Positions 28,195 to 37,400 of a DNA stretch of 64,000 bases are shown piece after piece. How positions within the stretch are numbered: position 1 is the first letter of the stretch; each line of letters starts with the position of its first letter. The position numbers were made by a program, and so were the translations under genes. Origin of the DNA: Tenacibaculum skagerrakense. GTDB lineage: Bacteria; Bacteroidota; Bacteroidia; Flavobacteriales; Flavobacteriaceae. Location: NCBI RefSeq assembly GCF_004345825.1, contig NZ_SLXM01000001.1:806001-870000 (forward strand). The letters run 5' to 3'. The notes under the pieces were generated by a model. The model saw only the letters and a list, made by a program, of their open reading frames with translations, had not been told where the DNA came from and searched no databases.

Positions 28195-29214
28195 ATGAAA
28201 CAAGTAACATTAAAGCAAATAGCTGAGATTCTTAATATAAGTGTAGCAACAGTTTCTAAGGCATTAAAAGATTATTATGATGTAAGCCCTAAGACAAAAA
28301 AAAGAGTTAAAGAATTGGCAGAAAAATTAAACTATACTCCTAATAGTTTAGCTGTTAATTTTCGAACGAATGAAACAAAAACAATTGGCTTAATAATTCC
28401 AGAGTTAGTTCATCATTTCTTTTCGAATGTTATTAAAGGTATTACTGCCGAGGCAGAGAAGGAAAATTATTATGTCGTAATTGTCCACTCCAATGAATCT
28501 TATGAGTTAGAAAAGAAACAGTTACAATTACTTGCAAGCAAGAGGGTAGATGGAATTCTAATTGCGCTGTCAAATAAAACGTTCAGATTTGATCATATTG
28601 AAAAGGTTATTAATAGTGGTACACCAGTCGTTCTATTTGATAAAATAGCTAAAGGATTAGACTGCTCAAAAGTTTTGATTGATGATAAACGAGCTGCTTA
28701 TAATGCTACACAATATTTAATAAATATCGGATGTAAGAAAATCGCCCATATTAGAGGGCCGCTTATTCCTCAAAACTCAATTGATCGTTTTTTAGGTTAT
28801 AAAAAAGCACTGGAGGATCATGATATTGAATACCAAAGTTCATTAATATATACTTGTAATGAAGTTACTTTTGATGAAGGATATAATTTTGCTGAACAAA
28901 TTTTGAATGAGCATCCTGATGTTGATGGAATTTTTGTAATCACAGATTTGGTTGCAACAGGAGTTATAACAAAATATAATGAACTAGGTATAGATGTTCC
29001 ACAACAAATATCAATTGTTGGATTCAGTAATTGGTTTATGTCAAGAGCTATTTCACCCTCATTGACAACTATTGATCAACCAGGTTTTGAAATGGGAGTA
29101 AAAGCGATGGCTCAATTAATTAAGGAAATAAAAAGTACTAAAGACAATATTCCATTTAAACATGAAACTATAAATTTACCTACATCTTTAATAGTGAGAG
29201 ACTCAACAAAGTAA
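28195..29214 (+). CDS. LacI family transcriptional regulator
   Basis: 339 aa from the ATG at 28195; a TTG at 28183 is in frame but would add four unneeded residues. The N-terminal helix-turn-helix is TLKQIAEILNISVATVSKALKDYYDVSPKTKKRVKELAEKLNYTPN. A periplasmic-binding-protein-like effector domain (TIGLIIPELVHHFFS... to the C-terminal LIVRDSTK) follows. It is divergent from the sugar-uptake operon, with two palindromic operators between them, so it very likely regulates that operon in response to the sugar or a product. Confidence 0.92.
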   Translation: MKQVTLKQIAEILNISVATVSKALKDYYDVSPKTKKRVKELAEKLNYTPNSLAVNFRTNETKTIGLIIPELVHHFFSNVIKGITAEAEKENYYVVIVHSNESYELEKKQLQLLASKRVDGILIALSNKTFRFDHIEKVINSGTPVVLFDKIAKGLDCSKVLIDDKRAAYNATQYLINIGCKKIAHIRGPLIPQNSIDRFLGYKKALEDHDIEYQSSLIYTCNEVTFDEGYNFAEQILNEHPDVDGIFVITDLVATGVITKYNELGIDVPQQISIVGFSNWFMSRAISPSLTTIDQPGFEMGVKAMAQLIKEIKSTKDNIPFKHETINLPTSLIVRDSTK

Positions 29215-29256
29215 TATTTTATTTTCAATAATTTTAGAAAGTTTAGAATTTAGTTT

Positions 29257-29264
29257 TATATTTG
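29257..29264 (+). promoter_or_regulatory. Predicted -7 promoter element for the GbsR-like gene (leaderless)
   Basis: TATATTTG lies 4 bases before the ATG at 29269 (TTTGTCACATG), in the same layout as at recQ. Confidence 0.55.
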
Positions 29265-29268
29265 TCAC

Positions 29269-29775
29269 ATGAAGTTAGAAGACGCAAAAATAAAATACAT
29301 TCATACTTGGGGTAGTTTAGCTACTAGCTGGGGAATTAACAAAACAATGGCACAAGTACATGCTTTGTTATTAGCTTCGACAAAACCTTTGTCTGCGGAT
29401 GAAATTATGGAAGCGTTAAAAATTTCAAGAGGTAATGTGAACATGAATGTTCGTGCTTTAATTGATTGGGGAATTGTTCGCAAGGAATTGGTAGTAGGCG
29501 AGCGAAAAGAGTTTTTTGTGGCTGATAAAGATATTTGGGAACTTTTTAAACAAGTAACCAAAGAACGTAAAAAAAGAGAGATAGAGCCAGTTCTGAAAAT
29601 TTTAGATGAATTGAAGAGTGGAGTAGACGAAGACTCAGAGGAAGCAGAAACTTTTAAAAAGTTAATGAATGATTTATCATCGGTAACAAATACGGTAAAT
29701 GGAATTTTAGATAAAGCGATCAAAGCTGATGAACATTGGCTATTATCTAACTTTACTAAAATGATTAAAAAGTAA
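29269..29775 (+). CDS. GbsR/MarR family transcriptional regulator
   Basis: 168 aa. Winged helix: INKTMAQVHALLLASTKPLSADEIMEALKISRGNVNMNVRALIDWGIVRKELVVGERKEFFVADKD is shared with GbsR-type regulators, which in Bacillus respond to choline. A helical C-terminal dimerisation region follows. It heads a seven-gene operon of membrane, redox, epimerase and SRPBCC proteins, so it is probably the local regulator. The ligand is unknown. Confidence 0.88.
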   Translation: MKLEDAKIKYIHTWGSLATSWGINKTMAQVHALLLASTKPLSADEIMEALKISRGNVNMNVRALIDWGIVRKELVVGERKEFFVADKDIWELFKQVTKERKKREIEPVLKILDELKSGVDEDSEEAETFKKLMNDLSSVTNTVNGILDKAIKADEHWLLSNFTKMIKK

Positions 29776-29813
29776 AAAAATTTAAACACAAACTTTCAAT
29801 AAATTCTGAAACT

Positions 29814-30152
29814 ATGAAATATATAATTATTTTAAGATATATAAATCGAGCTTTTTTTGCGCTCACTTTGTGTCTATATGTTACAATAATATTAGGACTA
29901 TATGCTCAAGTAGTATTAGGGGCATATCAATTATTAGTTGGATTAATACTACTGTTTTTTTTGAAAAAATTATCTATAAAACCTAAAAAAGGAATCTTAA
30001 TTTATTGGTTTGTTGTTTCTATCTATTTCGTCATTACTTACACTTTAAATAAAGTAACAAAAGATTTTCCAGTAATAAACTTTATGATAATTCCAATGCT
30101 GATTGCTAGTTACTTTACTTATATACTGGAAACTATGAAATTAAAGAGATAA
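29814..30152 (+). CDS. Small integral membrane protein
   Basis: 112 aa with four hydrophobic stretches (at ~13-30, 34-50, 62-79 and 85-103) separated by short basic loops (KKLSIKPKKG). No domain is recognised. It lies in the GbsR-led operon, and the next gene starts 3 bases after its stop. The N-terminal RYINRAFFALTLCLY might continue an inner-membrane bundle with the other small membrane proteins of the operon; this is speculation. Confidence 0.7.
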   Translation: MKYIIILRYINRAFFALTLCLYVTIILGLYAQVVLGAYQLLVGLILLFFLKKLSIKPKKGILIYWFVVSIYFVITYTLNKVTKDFPVINFMIIPMLIASYFTYILETMKLKR

Positions 30153-30155
30153 ACT

Positions 30156-30977
30156 ATGAAAACATTGAATAACCACACCATATTGTACGATGAAGATTGT
30201 CCTTTATGCAATGCCTATACAAGTACTTTTATTAATACTAAAATGCTTGATGAAGAAGGAAGAAAGCCTTACTGTAAAATTTCTAATCACGAACGAGAGT
30301 TTGTTGATATTGAAAGAGCTGCAAATGAGATAGCTTTAGTTGATAATGAAAATAAAGAAGTGATTTATGGTATTGATAGTCTGCTTAAGATTATTGGATT
30401 TTCATTTCCTTTAATTGAAAAAATTGGAAATTTTGCTCCTGTTAATTTTCTATTGAGGAAGTTATATTCTTTCATTTCATACAATAGGAAAGTCATTATG
30501 CCTTCTGAGAAAAAAGAAGATCTTAATCTGGAGTGTTCTCCGAGTTTCAACTTTAAATATCGCTTACTCTACATTGTATTAGGTCTTTTAATTACAGTGG
30601 TAACACTTTTTAAATTCTCTGAATTGATTGAAATTTTACCAGTATCAAGTTATCAAAGAGAAGTTTTTTTAGCAGTAGGAATGGTTGTTTCTCAGCTGTT
30701 ATTTATCATCAAGAAAGATTATCAAACTCAAATCAATTATATAGGGAATATCATTACAGTTTCATTATTTGGATGTATTGGATTATTTCAATTGATGCTG
30801 TTACGTAGTGTATTTCCGATACCGCAATCAGTTATTTTAGTTGGATTTACCGGAACAGTTGCATTAATGTTTTTTGAGCATAAGAGACGAATTCAACTCT
30901 TAGAATTACCAACGTATTTGAGTTGGACATGGATAGGTTATCGAATACTTGTTTTGTTATTAATTCTAAACTTTTAA
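30156..30977 (+). CDS. DCC-type thiol-disulfide oxidoreductase fused to membrane segments
   Basis: 273 aa. Residues 1-110 form the DCC (DUF393) thioredoxin-like domain, with the motif YDEDCPLC (Cys15 and Cys18). Residues ~128-270 carry four or five membrane helices, an unusually long hydrophobic tail compared with simple DCC proteins of 110-140 aa. It is co-transcribed with the GbsR regulator and the epimerase. DCC genes are often found beside TIGR01777 epimerase and SRPBCC genes in marine bacteria (from memory). The substrate is unknown. Confidence 0.82.
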   Translation: MKTLNNHTILYDEDCPLCNAYTSTFINTKMLDEEGRKPYCKISNHEREFVDIERAANEIALVDNENKEVIYGIDSLLKIIGFSFPLIEKIGNFAPVNFLLRKLYSFISYNRKVIMPSEKKEDLNLECSPSFNFKYRLLYIVLGLLITVVTLFKFSELIEILPVSSYQREVFLAVGMVVSQLLFIIKKDYQTQINYIGNIITVSLFGCIGLFQLMLLRSVFPIPQSVILVGFTGTVALMFFEHKRRIQLLELPTYLSWTWIGYRILVLLLILNF

Positions 30978-30980
30978 AAA

Positions 30981-31325
30981 ATGAATTTTGCTACATATCT
31001 AACCTATATTTTATTATCCGCAGTCACAATTGTTTATGTTGGAAATGCCTGCTATCAAAATGGAAAAATTTATATAGCGAACTTCTTCCCAAATGATGTG
31101 AATTTTGCAACAGGAATTAATAAAATTCTTAGATCAGCATATTACTTAATGAATCTTGGTATTGTTATTTTCACTTTAAACTCTATCGATAATATTAAAT
31201 CATTCCTTGAATTAATTGAAGAAATTACTAATAGACTTAGTTTTATTCTATTGTTAATTGGATGCTTACATGGAATTAATTTATTCACAATTTATATATC
31301 ACACACGTATTTTAAAAACAAATAA
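30981..31325 (+). CDS. Small membrane protein, paralogue of the next gene
   Basis: 114 aa with three hydrophobic segments. The pattern QNGKIYIANFF...NKILRSAYYLMNLGIVIF lines up with NSKIFMLDIF...NKLFKIGFYLLNIGFAL of the following gene, so the two are tandem duplicates that have diverged. No domain is recognised. Spacing to both neighbours is 2-3 bases. Confidence 0.7.
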   Translation: MNFATYLTYILLSAVTIVYVGNACYQNGKIYIANFFPNDVNFATGINKILRSAYYLMNLGIVIFTLNSIDNIKSFLELIEEITNRLSFILLLIGCLHGINLFTIYISHTYFKNK

Positions 31326-31327
31326 TT

Positions 31328-31699
31328 ATGGAAACAACTTTAGTACTCATAGCTTACGCAATTTATTTACCCGTAAGTATCGGATTAACAACTTTTGTGT
31401 CTCAGCATTTATTTAAGAACAGTAAAATTTTTATGCTAGATATTTTTAATCAAAAACAAGAAATAGCATTTGCAACTAACAAACTATTTAAAATAGGATT
31501 TTATCTTCTGAATATAGGTTTTGCATTAAGAATTATTAAAATTTATAACCTAGCGAATTATAAAAGTTTAGTAGAAGTTTTAAGTGCAAAAGTAGGAGGC
31601 TTTTCTATTTATTTAGGAATAGTAATGATTCTTTTTATCATTTTCTTTTTAAAAGGAAGAAAAGCAAGTAAAGAAGCCAATCTAAGAAGTCAAAATTAA
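31328..31699 (+). CDS. Small membrane protein, paralogue of the previous gene
   Basis: 123 aa with three hydrophobic segments and a basic C-terminal tail (KGRKASKEANLRSQN). It is a tandem paralogue of the 30981-31325 product. Perhaps the two form a heteromeric membrane complex; nothing in the sequence shows what it does. Confidence 0.7.
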   Translation: METTLVLIAYAIYLPVSIGLTTFVSQHLFKNSKIFMLDIFNQKQEIAFATNKLFKIGFYLLNIGFALRIIKIYNLANYKSLVEVLSAKVGGFSIYLGIVMILFIIFFLKGRKASKEANLRSQN

Positions 31700-31709
31700 A
31701 CTTATAAAA

Positions 31710-32603
31710 ATGAAAATAGTAATCGCTGGAGGGACTGGATATTTGGGAAAGTTGCTTACCGAATTTTATACAAAAGAAAAAGAAAATCAGATTTACATTT
31801 TAACAAGAAATCAAAAGTTGAATTATAAGAATGTAAACTATATATACTGGGATGGTAAAACAAAAGGATATTGGACGCAGTACCTTGAAGGAACAGATAT
31901 TTTAATCAATTTAACTGGGAAATCAGTTAACTGTAGGTACACACAGAAAAATAAAAAAGAAATCTATGAAAGTAGATTACAAAGTACCGCAGTTTTATGT
32001 GAGGTTGTTCAGAATTTAAAAGTTCCACCTAACGTATTTATCCAGTCATCTTCAGCGACTATTTACGAACATTCAGAAGATACATTTATGACCGAGAAAG
32101 ATGGTGAAATAGGCATCGATTTTTCTATGGATGTTTGCAAAAAATGGGAACAGCTATTCAATAGTTTTAAATTCGAAAATACACGAAAGATTATTACAAG
32201 AACTTCTATAGTTTTAGGAAATAGAGGAGGAGCTTATCCTCTAATGAAAAAAATGACACAATTTGGTTTTGGAGGAAAACAAGGTAACGGGAAACAGTTT
32301 ATTAGCTGGATTTCTGAGCAAGATTATGTAAATGCAATTCATTATTTAATCGATAAACCATCTGGAGTTTATAACATATGTGTACCAAATCCGATAAGAA
32401 ATTATAGTTTTCAAAAAGAATTAAGAAAAAAGTTACGAATAAAAGTAGGGATTAACGCTCCAAAACTGTTATTAAATATAGGAGCTAAGATTATCGGAAC
32501 GGAAACAGAATTGTTATTGAAAAGTAGAAAAGTTTATCCCCAAAATCTTCTTGATTTAGGTTTCGAGTTTGGTGCTGCAAAGTTTAATGAATTAAAAATT
32601 TAG
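31710..32603 (+). CDS. TIGR01777-type SDR epimerase
   Basis: 297 aa. Extended SDR fold with the cofactor motif IAGGTGYLG at residues 4-12 and LTRN at the end of the second strand. NLTGKSVNCRYTQKNKKEI and the SRLQST segment are hallmarks of the TIGR01777 / SDR39U1 family (with a DUF1731 C-terminus). The SSSATIY segment supplies Ser and Tyr, but the catalytic lysine position is atypical (CKKWEQ). The reaction is unknown; the family includes proteins once called cell-division inhibitors. Confidence 0.88.
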   Translation: MKIVIAGGTGYLGKLLTEFYTKEKENQIYILTRNQKLNYKNVNYIYWDGKTKGYWTQYLEGTDILINLTGKSVNCRYTQKNKKEIYESRLQSTAVLCEVVQNLKVPPNVFIQSSSATIYEHSEDTFMTEKDGEIGIDFSMDVCKKWEQLFNSFKFENTRKIITRTSIVLGNRGGAYPLMKKMTQFGFGGKQGNGKQFISWISEQDYVNAIHYLIDKPSGVYNICVPNPIRNYSFQKELRKKLRIKVGINAPKLLLNIGAKIIGTETELLLKSRKVYPQNLLDLGFEFGAAKFNELKI

Positions 32604-32606
32604 CGT

Positions 32607-33077
32607 ATGCCAACAATTATTTTATTTACAAAAATTAAAGCAAAAAAAGAATTAGTATTCAACTTATCTAGAAGTATTGATTTACACAAAATTTCTACTA
32701 AAAAAACAGATGAAGAAGCTATTGCAGGAAGGCAATCTGGTTTAATTGAATTGGATGAAACTGTAACATGGAGAGCAAAACATTTAGGGGTATATCAAAA
32801 CTTTACTTCCAAAGTAACAGGATGCCGTCCATCAGAGTATTTTGCTGATAAAATGGTTTCTGGAGCTTTTAAAAGTTTTAAACACGAACATTACTTTTCT
32901 CAAGAGAATAATACAACAACATTAGTAGACGTAATGGAGTTTGTATCTCCCTTAGGGTTTCTAGGAAAATTCTTCGATTTTATTTTCTTAAAAAGATATA
33001 TGAAGCAGTTTTTAGTAGAAAGAAATAACACCATCAAGTTATATGCCGAGTCTGATAGATGGAAAGAGATAATTTAA
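32607..33077 (+). CDS. SRPBCC family protein
   Basis: 156 aa. The START-like SRPBCC fold is suggested by the N-terminal strand (TIILFTKIKAKKELVFNLSRSIDLHKIS), VTWRAKHLGVYQNFTSKVT and the C-terminal helix (FDFIFLKRYMKQFLVERNNTIK). Such proteins bind hydrophobic ligands in a deep pocket. It often neighbours the TIGR01777 epimerase gene, as here (3-base gap), which suggests a shared small-molecule pathway. It is the last gene of the operon, followed by a terminator. Confidence 0.82.
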   Translation: MPTIILFTKIKAKKELVFNLSRSIDLHKISTKKTDEEAIAGRQSGLIELDETVTWRAKHLGVYQNFTSKVTGCRPSEYFADKMVSGAFKSFKHEHYFSQENNTTTLVDVMEFVSPLGFLGKFFDFIFLKRYMKQFLVERNNTIKLYAESDRWKEII

Positions 33078-33140
33078 AATTCATGTTAGTTACTACAGGA
33101 AGATTATTGTAGTTCTAAATAGTTAGTTTAGTTAAAAAGG

Positions 33141-33176
33141 AAAAGGCTGTTTGTAAAAACAGCCTTTTTAAATTTT
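33141..33176. terminator. Bidirectional terminator after the GbsR operon
   Basis: AAAAGGCTGTTT pairs with AAACAGCCTTTT around GTAA. T-rich tracts occur on both sides, so it serves the plus-strand operon and the minus-strand gene at 33196. Confidence 0.85.
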
Positions 33177-33195
33177 TCTTAGTTGGTTTAGGTTA

Positions 33196-33816
33196 CTAGA
33201 AAGTTCTAATTTCGATAACTCCATTAGCACCTCTCGATCCATATTTAGAAGCATCTGGTCCTTTTAAAACAACTACTGATTTTATTGTTGTAGGAACAAT
33301 ATTATCTAAATCTTCTTGCTCAACAGGAGTATTGTTAAGCATAAATAAAGGAGTAGTACTTCCATTTACACTATTATAACCTCTAATGTTAATAGAATTA
33401 TCCATAGTTACATTAACACCAGGAACTTGTCCTCTTAAGTAATCATAAAAGTTTCGAAACTGTATAGCACCAACATTTTTTGAAGCAGGACTTCTGTTAA
33501 TACCCAAATCATTACTGTTTCCAATAACAATATCTACTTTAGAGCTTCCGTCGTAAACAACCTTGCTAATTCCTACTTTAGGAGAAAAAGCACTAATTTC
33601 TTTTGGAGTTTTGTCAAACTTAGCTTTAAAAACACCTTTTGAGTTTGTCCATCTTTTTAGGCGAACGTTGTCAAATAAAATTACGGCACCAGGTACAGGA
33701 TTATCTTTTGAATCTTTTACCGTAATGGTAACCTTATTTTGCTTTTGAGCATGTAAGCTGGTTTTAGTATTTAATAAAAAAATACTTAATAAAAATAAAA
33801 TGTAAATCTTCTTCAT
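33196..33816 (-). CDS. Stand-alone TonB plug-domain protein
   Basis: 206 aa. Signal peptide (to about residue 23), a carboxypeptidase-regulatory-like domain (~26-95; VTVKDSKDNPVPGAVILFDN), then a plug (~110-206) with FRNFYDYLRGQVPGVNV, INIRGYNSV and the final GPDASKYGSRGANGVIEIRTF. It stops exactly where the beta-barrel of a receptor would begin, and no barrel-coding remnant lies downstream (a terminator follows). Such barrel-less plug proteins occur in Flavobacteria; the role is unknown. It is not a simple recent truncation, because the C-terminus is a clean plug end. Confidence 0.85.
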   Translation of the reverse strand: MKKIYILFLLSIFLLNTKTSLHAQKQNKVTITVKDSKDNPVPGAVILFDNVRLKRWTNSKGVFKAKFDKTPKEISAFSPKVGISKVVYDGSSKVDIVIGNSNDLGINRSPASKNVGAIQFRNFYDYLRGQVPGVNVTMDNSINIRGYNSVNGSTTPLFMLNNTPVEQEDLDNIVPTTIKSVVVLKGPDASKYGSRGANGVIEIRTF

Positions 33817-33963
33817 AATTCTGGGATTTAAAATTACTTATTAAAGATACAATAATTCTAAGTATTTGTATATGAGTCTAGTTAATAAGGTGTTAAAAAT
33901 CATTATTTTTAACATTTTAACCCCGAAATGAATAAGTTTTGAAGGTTTTTAAGTGATGTAATA

Positions 33964-33998
33964 AAAAAATCCCGAGTAAAAAATACTCAGGATTTAAA
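33964..33998 (-). terminator. Intrinsic terminator after the 34032-34232 gene
   Basis: On the reverse strand AATCCTGAGTA pairs with TACTCGGGATT (one G-T pair) around T residues, followed by TTTTTTT. Confidence 0.7.
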
Positions 33999-34031
33999 TA
34001 AGTTTAAGTTGTAAGGTTAGTTATATATAAC

Positions 34032-34232
34032 TTATATGTTAGTTTCAATTTTATACCTTTTGATATAAGCTTTTAGAGCAAAACCAACTCCAAAACCTAA
34101 TACAATACCTGAAACAATACCAAGTACAACACCCACTGGAATATTACCAGTTAAAGTTCCAAAATTCACTCCTAAAGAAGCTCCTAAGCCTGTGGCAAAG
34201 ATTAAACTAAAGATAAAATAATTGTTACTCAT
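34032..34232 (-). CDS. Small two-helix membrane protein
   Basis: 66 aa with two glycine-rich hydrophobic segments (FIFSLIFATGLGASLGVNFG and VGVVLGIVSGIVLGFGVGFAL) joined by a short turn, and a basic tail (KAYIKRYKIE). The glycine-zipper-like spacing suggests tight helix packing or oligomerisation. It is isolated, with its own terminator. Function unknown. Confidence 0.65.
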   Translation of the reverse strand: MSNNYFIFSLIFATGLGASLGVNFGTLTGNIPVGVVLGIVSGIVLGFGVGFALKAYIKRYKIETNI

Positions 34233-34407
34233 TTTTTATATGCTTTTACAAGTAAGAAGATTTTTAACTGATTTTGTTACAGAGAGTTGTAAGTTTTTAT
34301 GTTGCCTATAAGTACAGAAGATTATTTTTTTTCAGTATTAATGAGGCTTTCAAATATGTTTTGGTACTTGAAAAGCAGATAGTTAAAATTTGTTAAATAT
34401 GTTTTTA

Positions 34408-34438
34408 ACAAAAAAAAACCTCTCAAAAATGAGAGGAT
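34408..34438 (-). terminator. Intrinsic terminator after icmF
   Basis: On the reverse strand CCTCTCA / TGAGAGG around TTTT is followed by nine T residues. Confidence 0.85.
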
Positions 34439-34463
34439 TATGCTAAATCTATGTTTTTTGAAA

Positions 34464-37400
34464 TTACATATTTCTTCTGTATTGTCCACCAACTTCAAAT
34501 AAAGCAGCGGTAATTTGTCCTAAAGAACACACTTTTGAAGCTTCCATTAACTTTTCAAAAATATTATCATTTTGAATAGCAGCATTTTGAATCTTGTTTA
34601 GTTCTTCAGCTACTTTTTCTTTATTGGCTTCGTTTAAATTTTCTTTCGTCTTAATTTGGAATAATTTTTCTTCCTCTGTTGCACGAATTACTTCTTGTGG
34701 AGTAACCGTTGGAGATCCTTTAGAACTTAAGAACGTATTTACTCCAATAATTGGGAACTCACCTGTATGCTTTAAGGTTTCGTAGTATAAACTTTCCTCT
34801 TGAATTTTAGAACGTTGGTACATCGTTTCCATTGCTCCTAAAACGCCTCCACGTTCCGTAATTCTATCAAATTCAGTTAATACAGCTTCTTCAACTAAAT
34901 CAGTTAATTCTTCAATAATGAATGAACCTTGAATCGGATTCTCATTTTTCGCTAATCCTAATTCTTTATTGATAATCAACTGAATCGCCATTGCTCTACG
35001 AACACTTTCTTCAGTTGGTGTTGTAATTGCTTCATCATATGCATTTGTATGTAACGAATTACAGTTATCGTAAATGGCATATAATGCTTGTAACGTAGTT
35101 CTAATATCATTGAAATCAATTTCCTGTGCGTGTAAAGAACGCCCAGAAGTTTGAATATGATACTTTAACATTTGTGCACGTGCGTTTGCTCCATATTTAT
35201 ATTTTAAAGCTTTTGCCCAAATTTTACGAGCTACACGTCCAATTACTGCATATTCAGGGTCAATACCATTTGAGAAGAAGAAGGATAAGTTTGGTCCAAA
35301 CTTGTTAATATCCATTCCTCTTGATAAATAGTACTCTACATAGGTAAATCCGTTTGCTAAAGTCAATGCTAATTGCGTAATAGGATTTGCTCCCGCTTCT
35401 GCAATATGATATCCTGAGATTGAAACAGAGTAGAAGTTACGTACATTTTTCTCAATAAAATATTCCTGAACATCTCCCATTAAACGTAAGGCAAATTCCG
35501 TAGAGAAAATACAGGTGTTTTGAGCTTGATCTTCTTTTAATATATCTGCTTGAACTGTACCTCTTACTTGTGATAATGTATTTGCTTTAATTTCAGCATA
35601 GACATCAGCTGGCAAAATTTGATCTCCAGTTACACCTAATAATAATAAACCTAATCCATCATTTCCTTCTGGTAGGTCTCCATTATATTTTGGCCTGTCG
35701 ATTCCTTTATTGTCGTATAACTCTTTTAGTTTTGCTTCAACTTTATCTTCTAAACCATGTTCTTTTATGTATTTCTCGCAGTTCTGATCGATTGCAGCAT
35801 TCATAAAGAATCCTAATAACATTGGGGCAGGACCGTTAATTGTCATCGAAACCGAAGTCATAGCGTGACTTAAATCGAATCCAGAATATAATTTCTTGGC
35901 ATCATCTAAACAACAAATAGAAACTCCAGCATTACCAATTTTTCCATAAATATCTGGTCGGTGACCAGGATCATTTCCATAAAGTGTTACCGAATCGAAA
36001 GCGGTAGATAAACGCTTTGCAGGCATTCCTAAACTTACATAATGGAAACGTCTGTTAGTACGTTCAGGTCCACCTTCACCTGCAAACATTCTTGTTGGAT
36101 CTTCTCCAGTTCTTTTGAAAGGATATAGTCCAGAAGTATAAGGGAATTCTCCAGGAACATTTTCCTGTAAATTCCAACGTAATAAATCTCCCCAAGCCTG
36201 ATATTTTGGTAAGGCTACCTTTGGAATATCAGAGTGAGACAGTGATTTTGTATGTGTTTCAATTTTAATTTCCTTATCTCTAACCTTAAACGAGTAGATA
36301 GGGTCTTTATATTTTTGAACTATAGTTGCCCAGTTTAAAATGATTTCCCAGTTATGAGGGTCAAGATTTAATTTAACCTTATCAAATTGATCAAAAAGTA
36401 ATTTTAAAAACCCTGCGTCATCACGAGCGGAGTCGAGAGACAGAATCTCATCTTGGTCAATTCCATTTTTAGTAAGTAAAGACTTCTCTAATTCGCTCGA
36501 AGTGACATTAGCTACCGATAAAATTGTTTGGTAAATACCGTATAACTTCTGAGCTACTTTTTCCTGCTCATTTGCTTTCTTATCGTAAGCTCTGTTGTTC
36601 TCTGCAATCTCAGATAAATAACGAGTTCTTGCAGGTGGAATTACAAATATCTTCTCAGACATTTCTTTTGTAATTTCAAAAGTAGATTTTAAATCAGCTC
36701 CAGTTTTCTCAACAACTTTGTCCATAATCGCTTTATATAGCGAATTCATTCCTGGGTCGTTAAATTGAGAAGCGATAGTTCCAAAAACCGGCATTTCATC
36801 CATTGGTGTATCCCAAAGGTCATTATTACGCATGTATTGTTTCTTCACATCACGTAATGCATCTAATGCCCCTCTTTTATCGAACTTGTTAATAGCGACC
36901 AAATCAGCAAAATCAAGCATGTCGATTTTTTCTAACTGAGTTGCAGCTCCAAATTCTGGAGTCATCACATATAATGAAGCATCAGAATGTTCAATGATTT
37001 CGGTATCAGATTGTCCAATACCAGAAGTTTCTAAAATAATTAAGTCAAATTCGGCAGCTTTTAAAACTTCTACAGCCTCATTAACATATTTAGACAAAGC
37101 TAAATTAGATTGACGTGTTGCTAAAGATCGCATGTATACACGTTCGTTATTAATAGCATTCATACGAATTCTATCTCCTAATAAAGCTCCTCCAGTTTTT
37201 CTTTTAGAAGGATCAACAGAAATTAATCCGATAGTTTTTTCAGGGAAATCAATTAAAAAACGACGAACTAATTCATCAACTAAACTTGATTTTCCTGCTC
37301 CACCTGTTCCGGTAATTCCTAAAACTGGTGTTTTAGATGTTTCATTTTTTTTATGAATAACATCCATAGTTTCTTTGGCAACTTCAGGGAAGTTTTCAGC

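Noticed and set aside
29301..29789. 162-codon reverse-strand ORF
   Set aside because: It mirrors the GbsR-like gene, whose domain is clear; the reverse translation is Ser/Phe-rich noise.
33196..33816. Frameshifted pseudogene of a full TonB receptor
   Set aside because: There is no barrel-coding sequence in any frame downstream, and a terminator directly follows.
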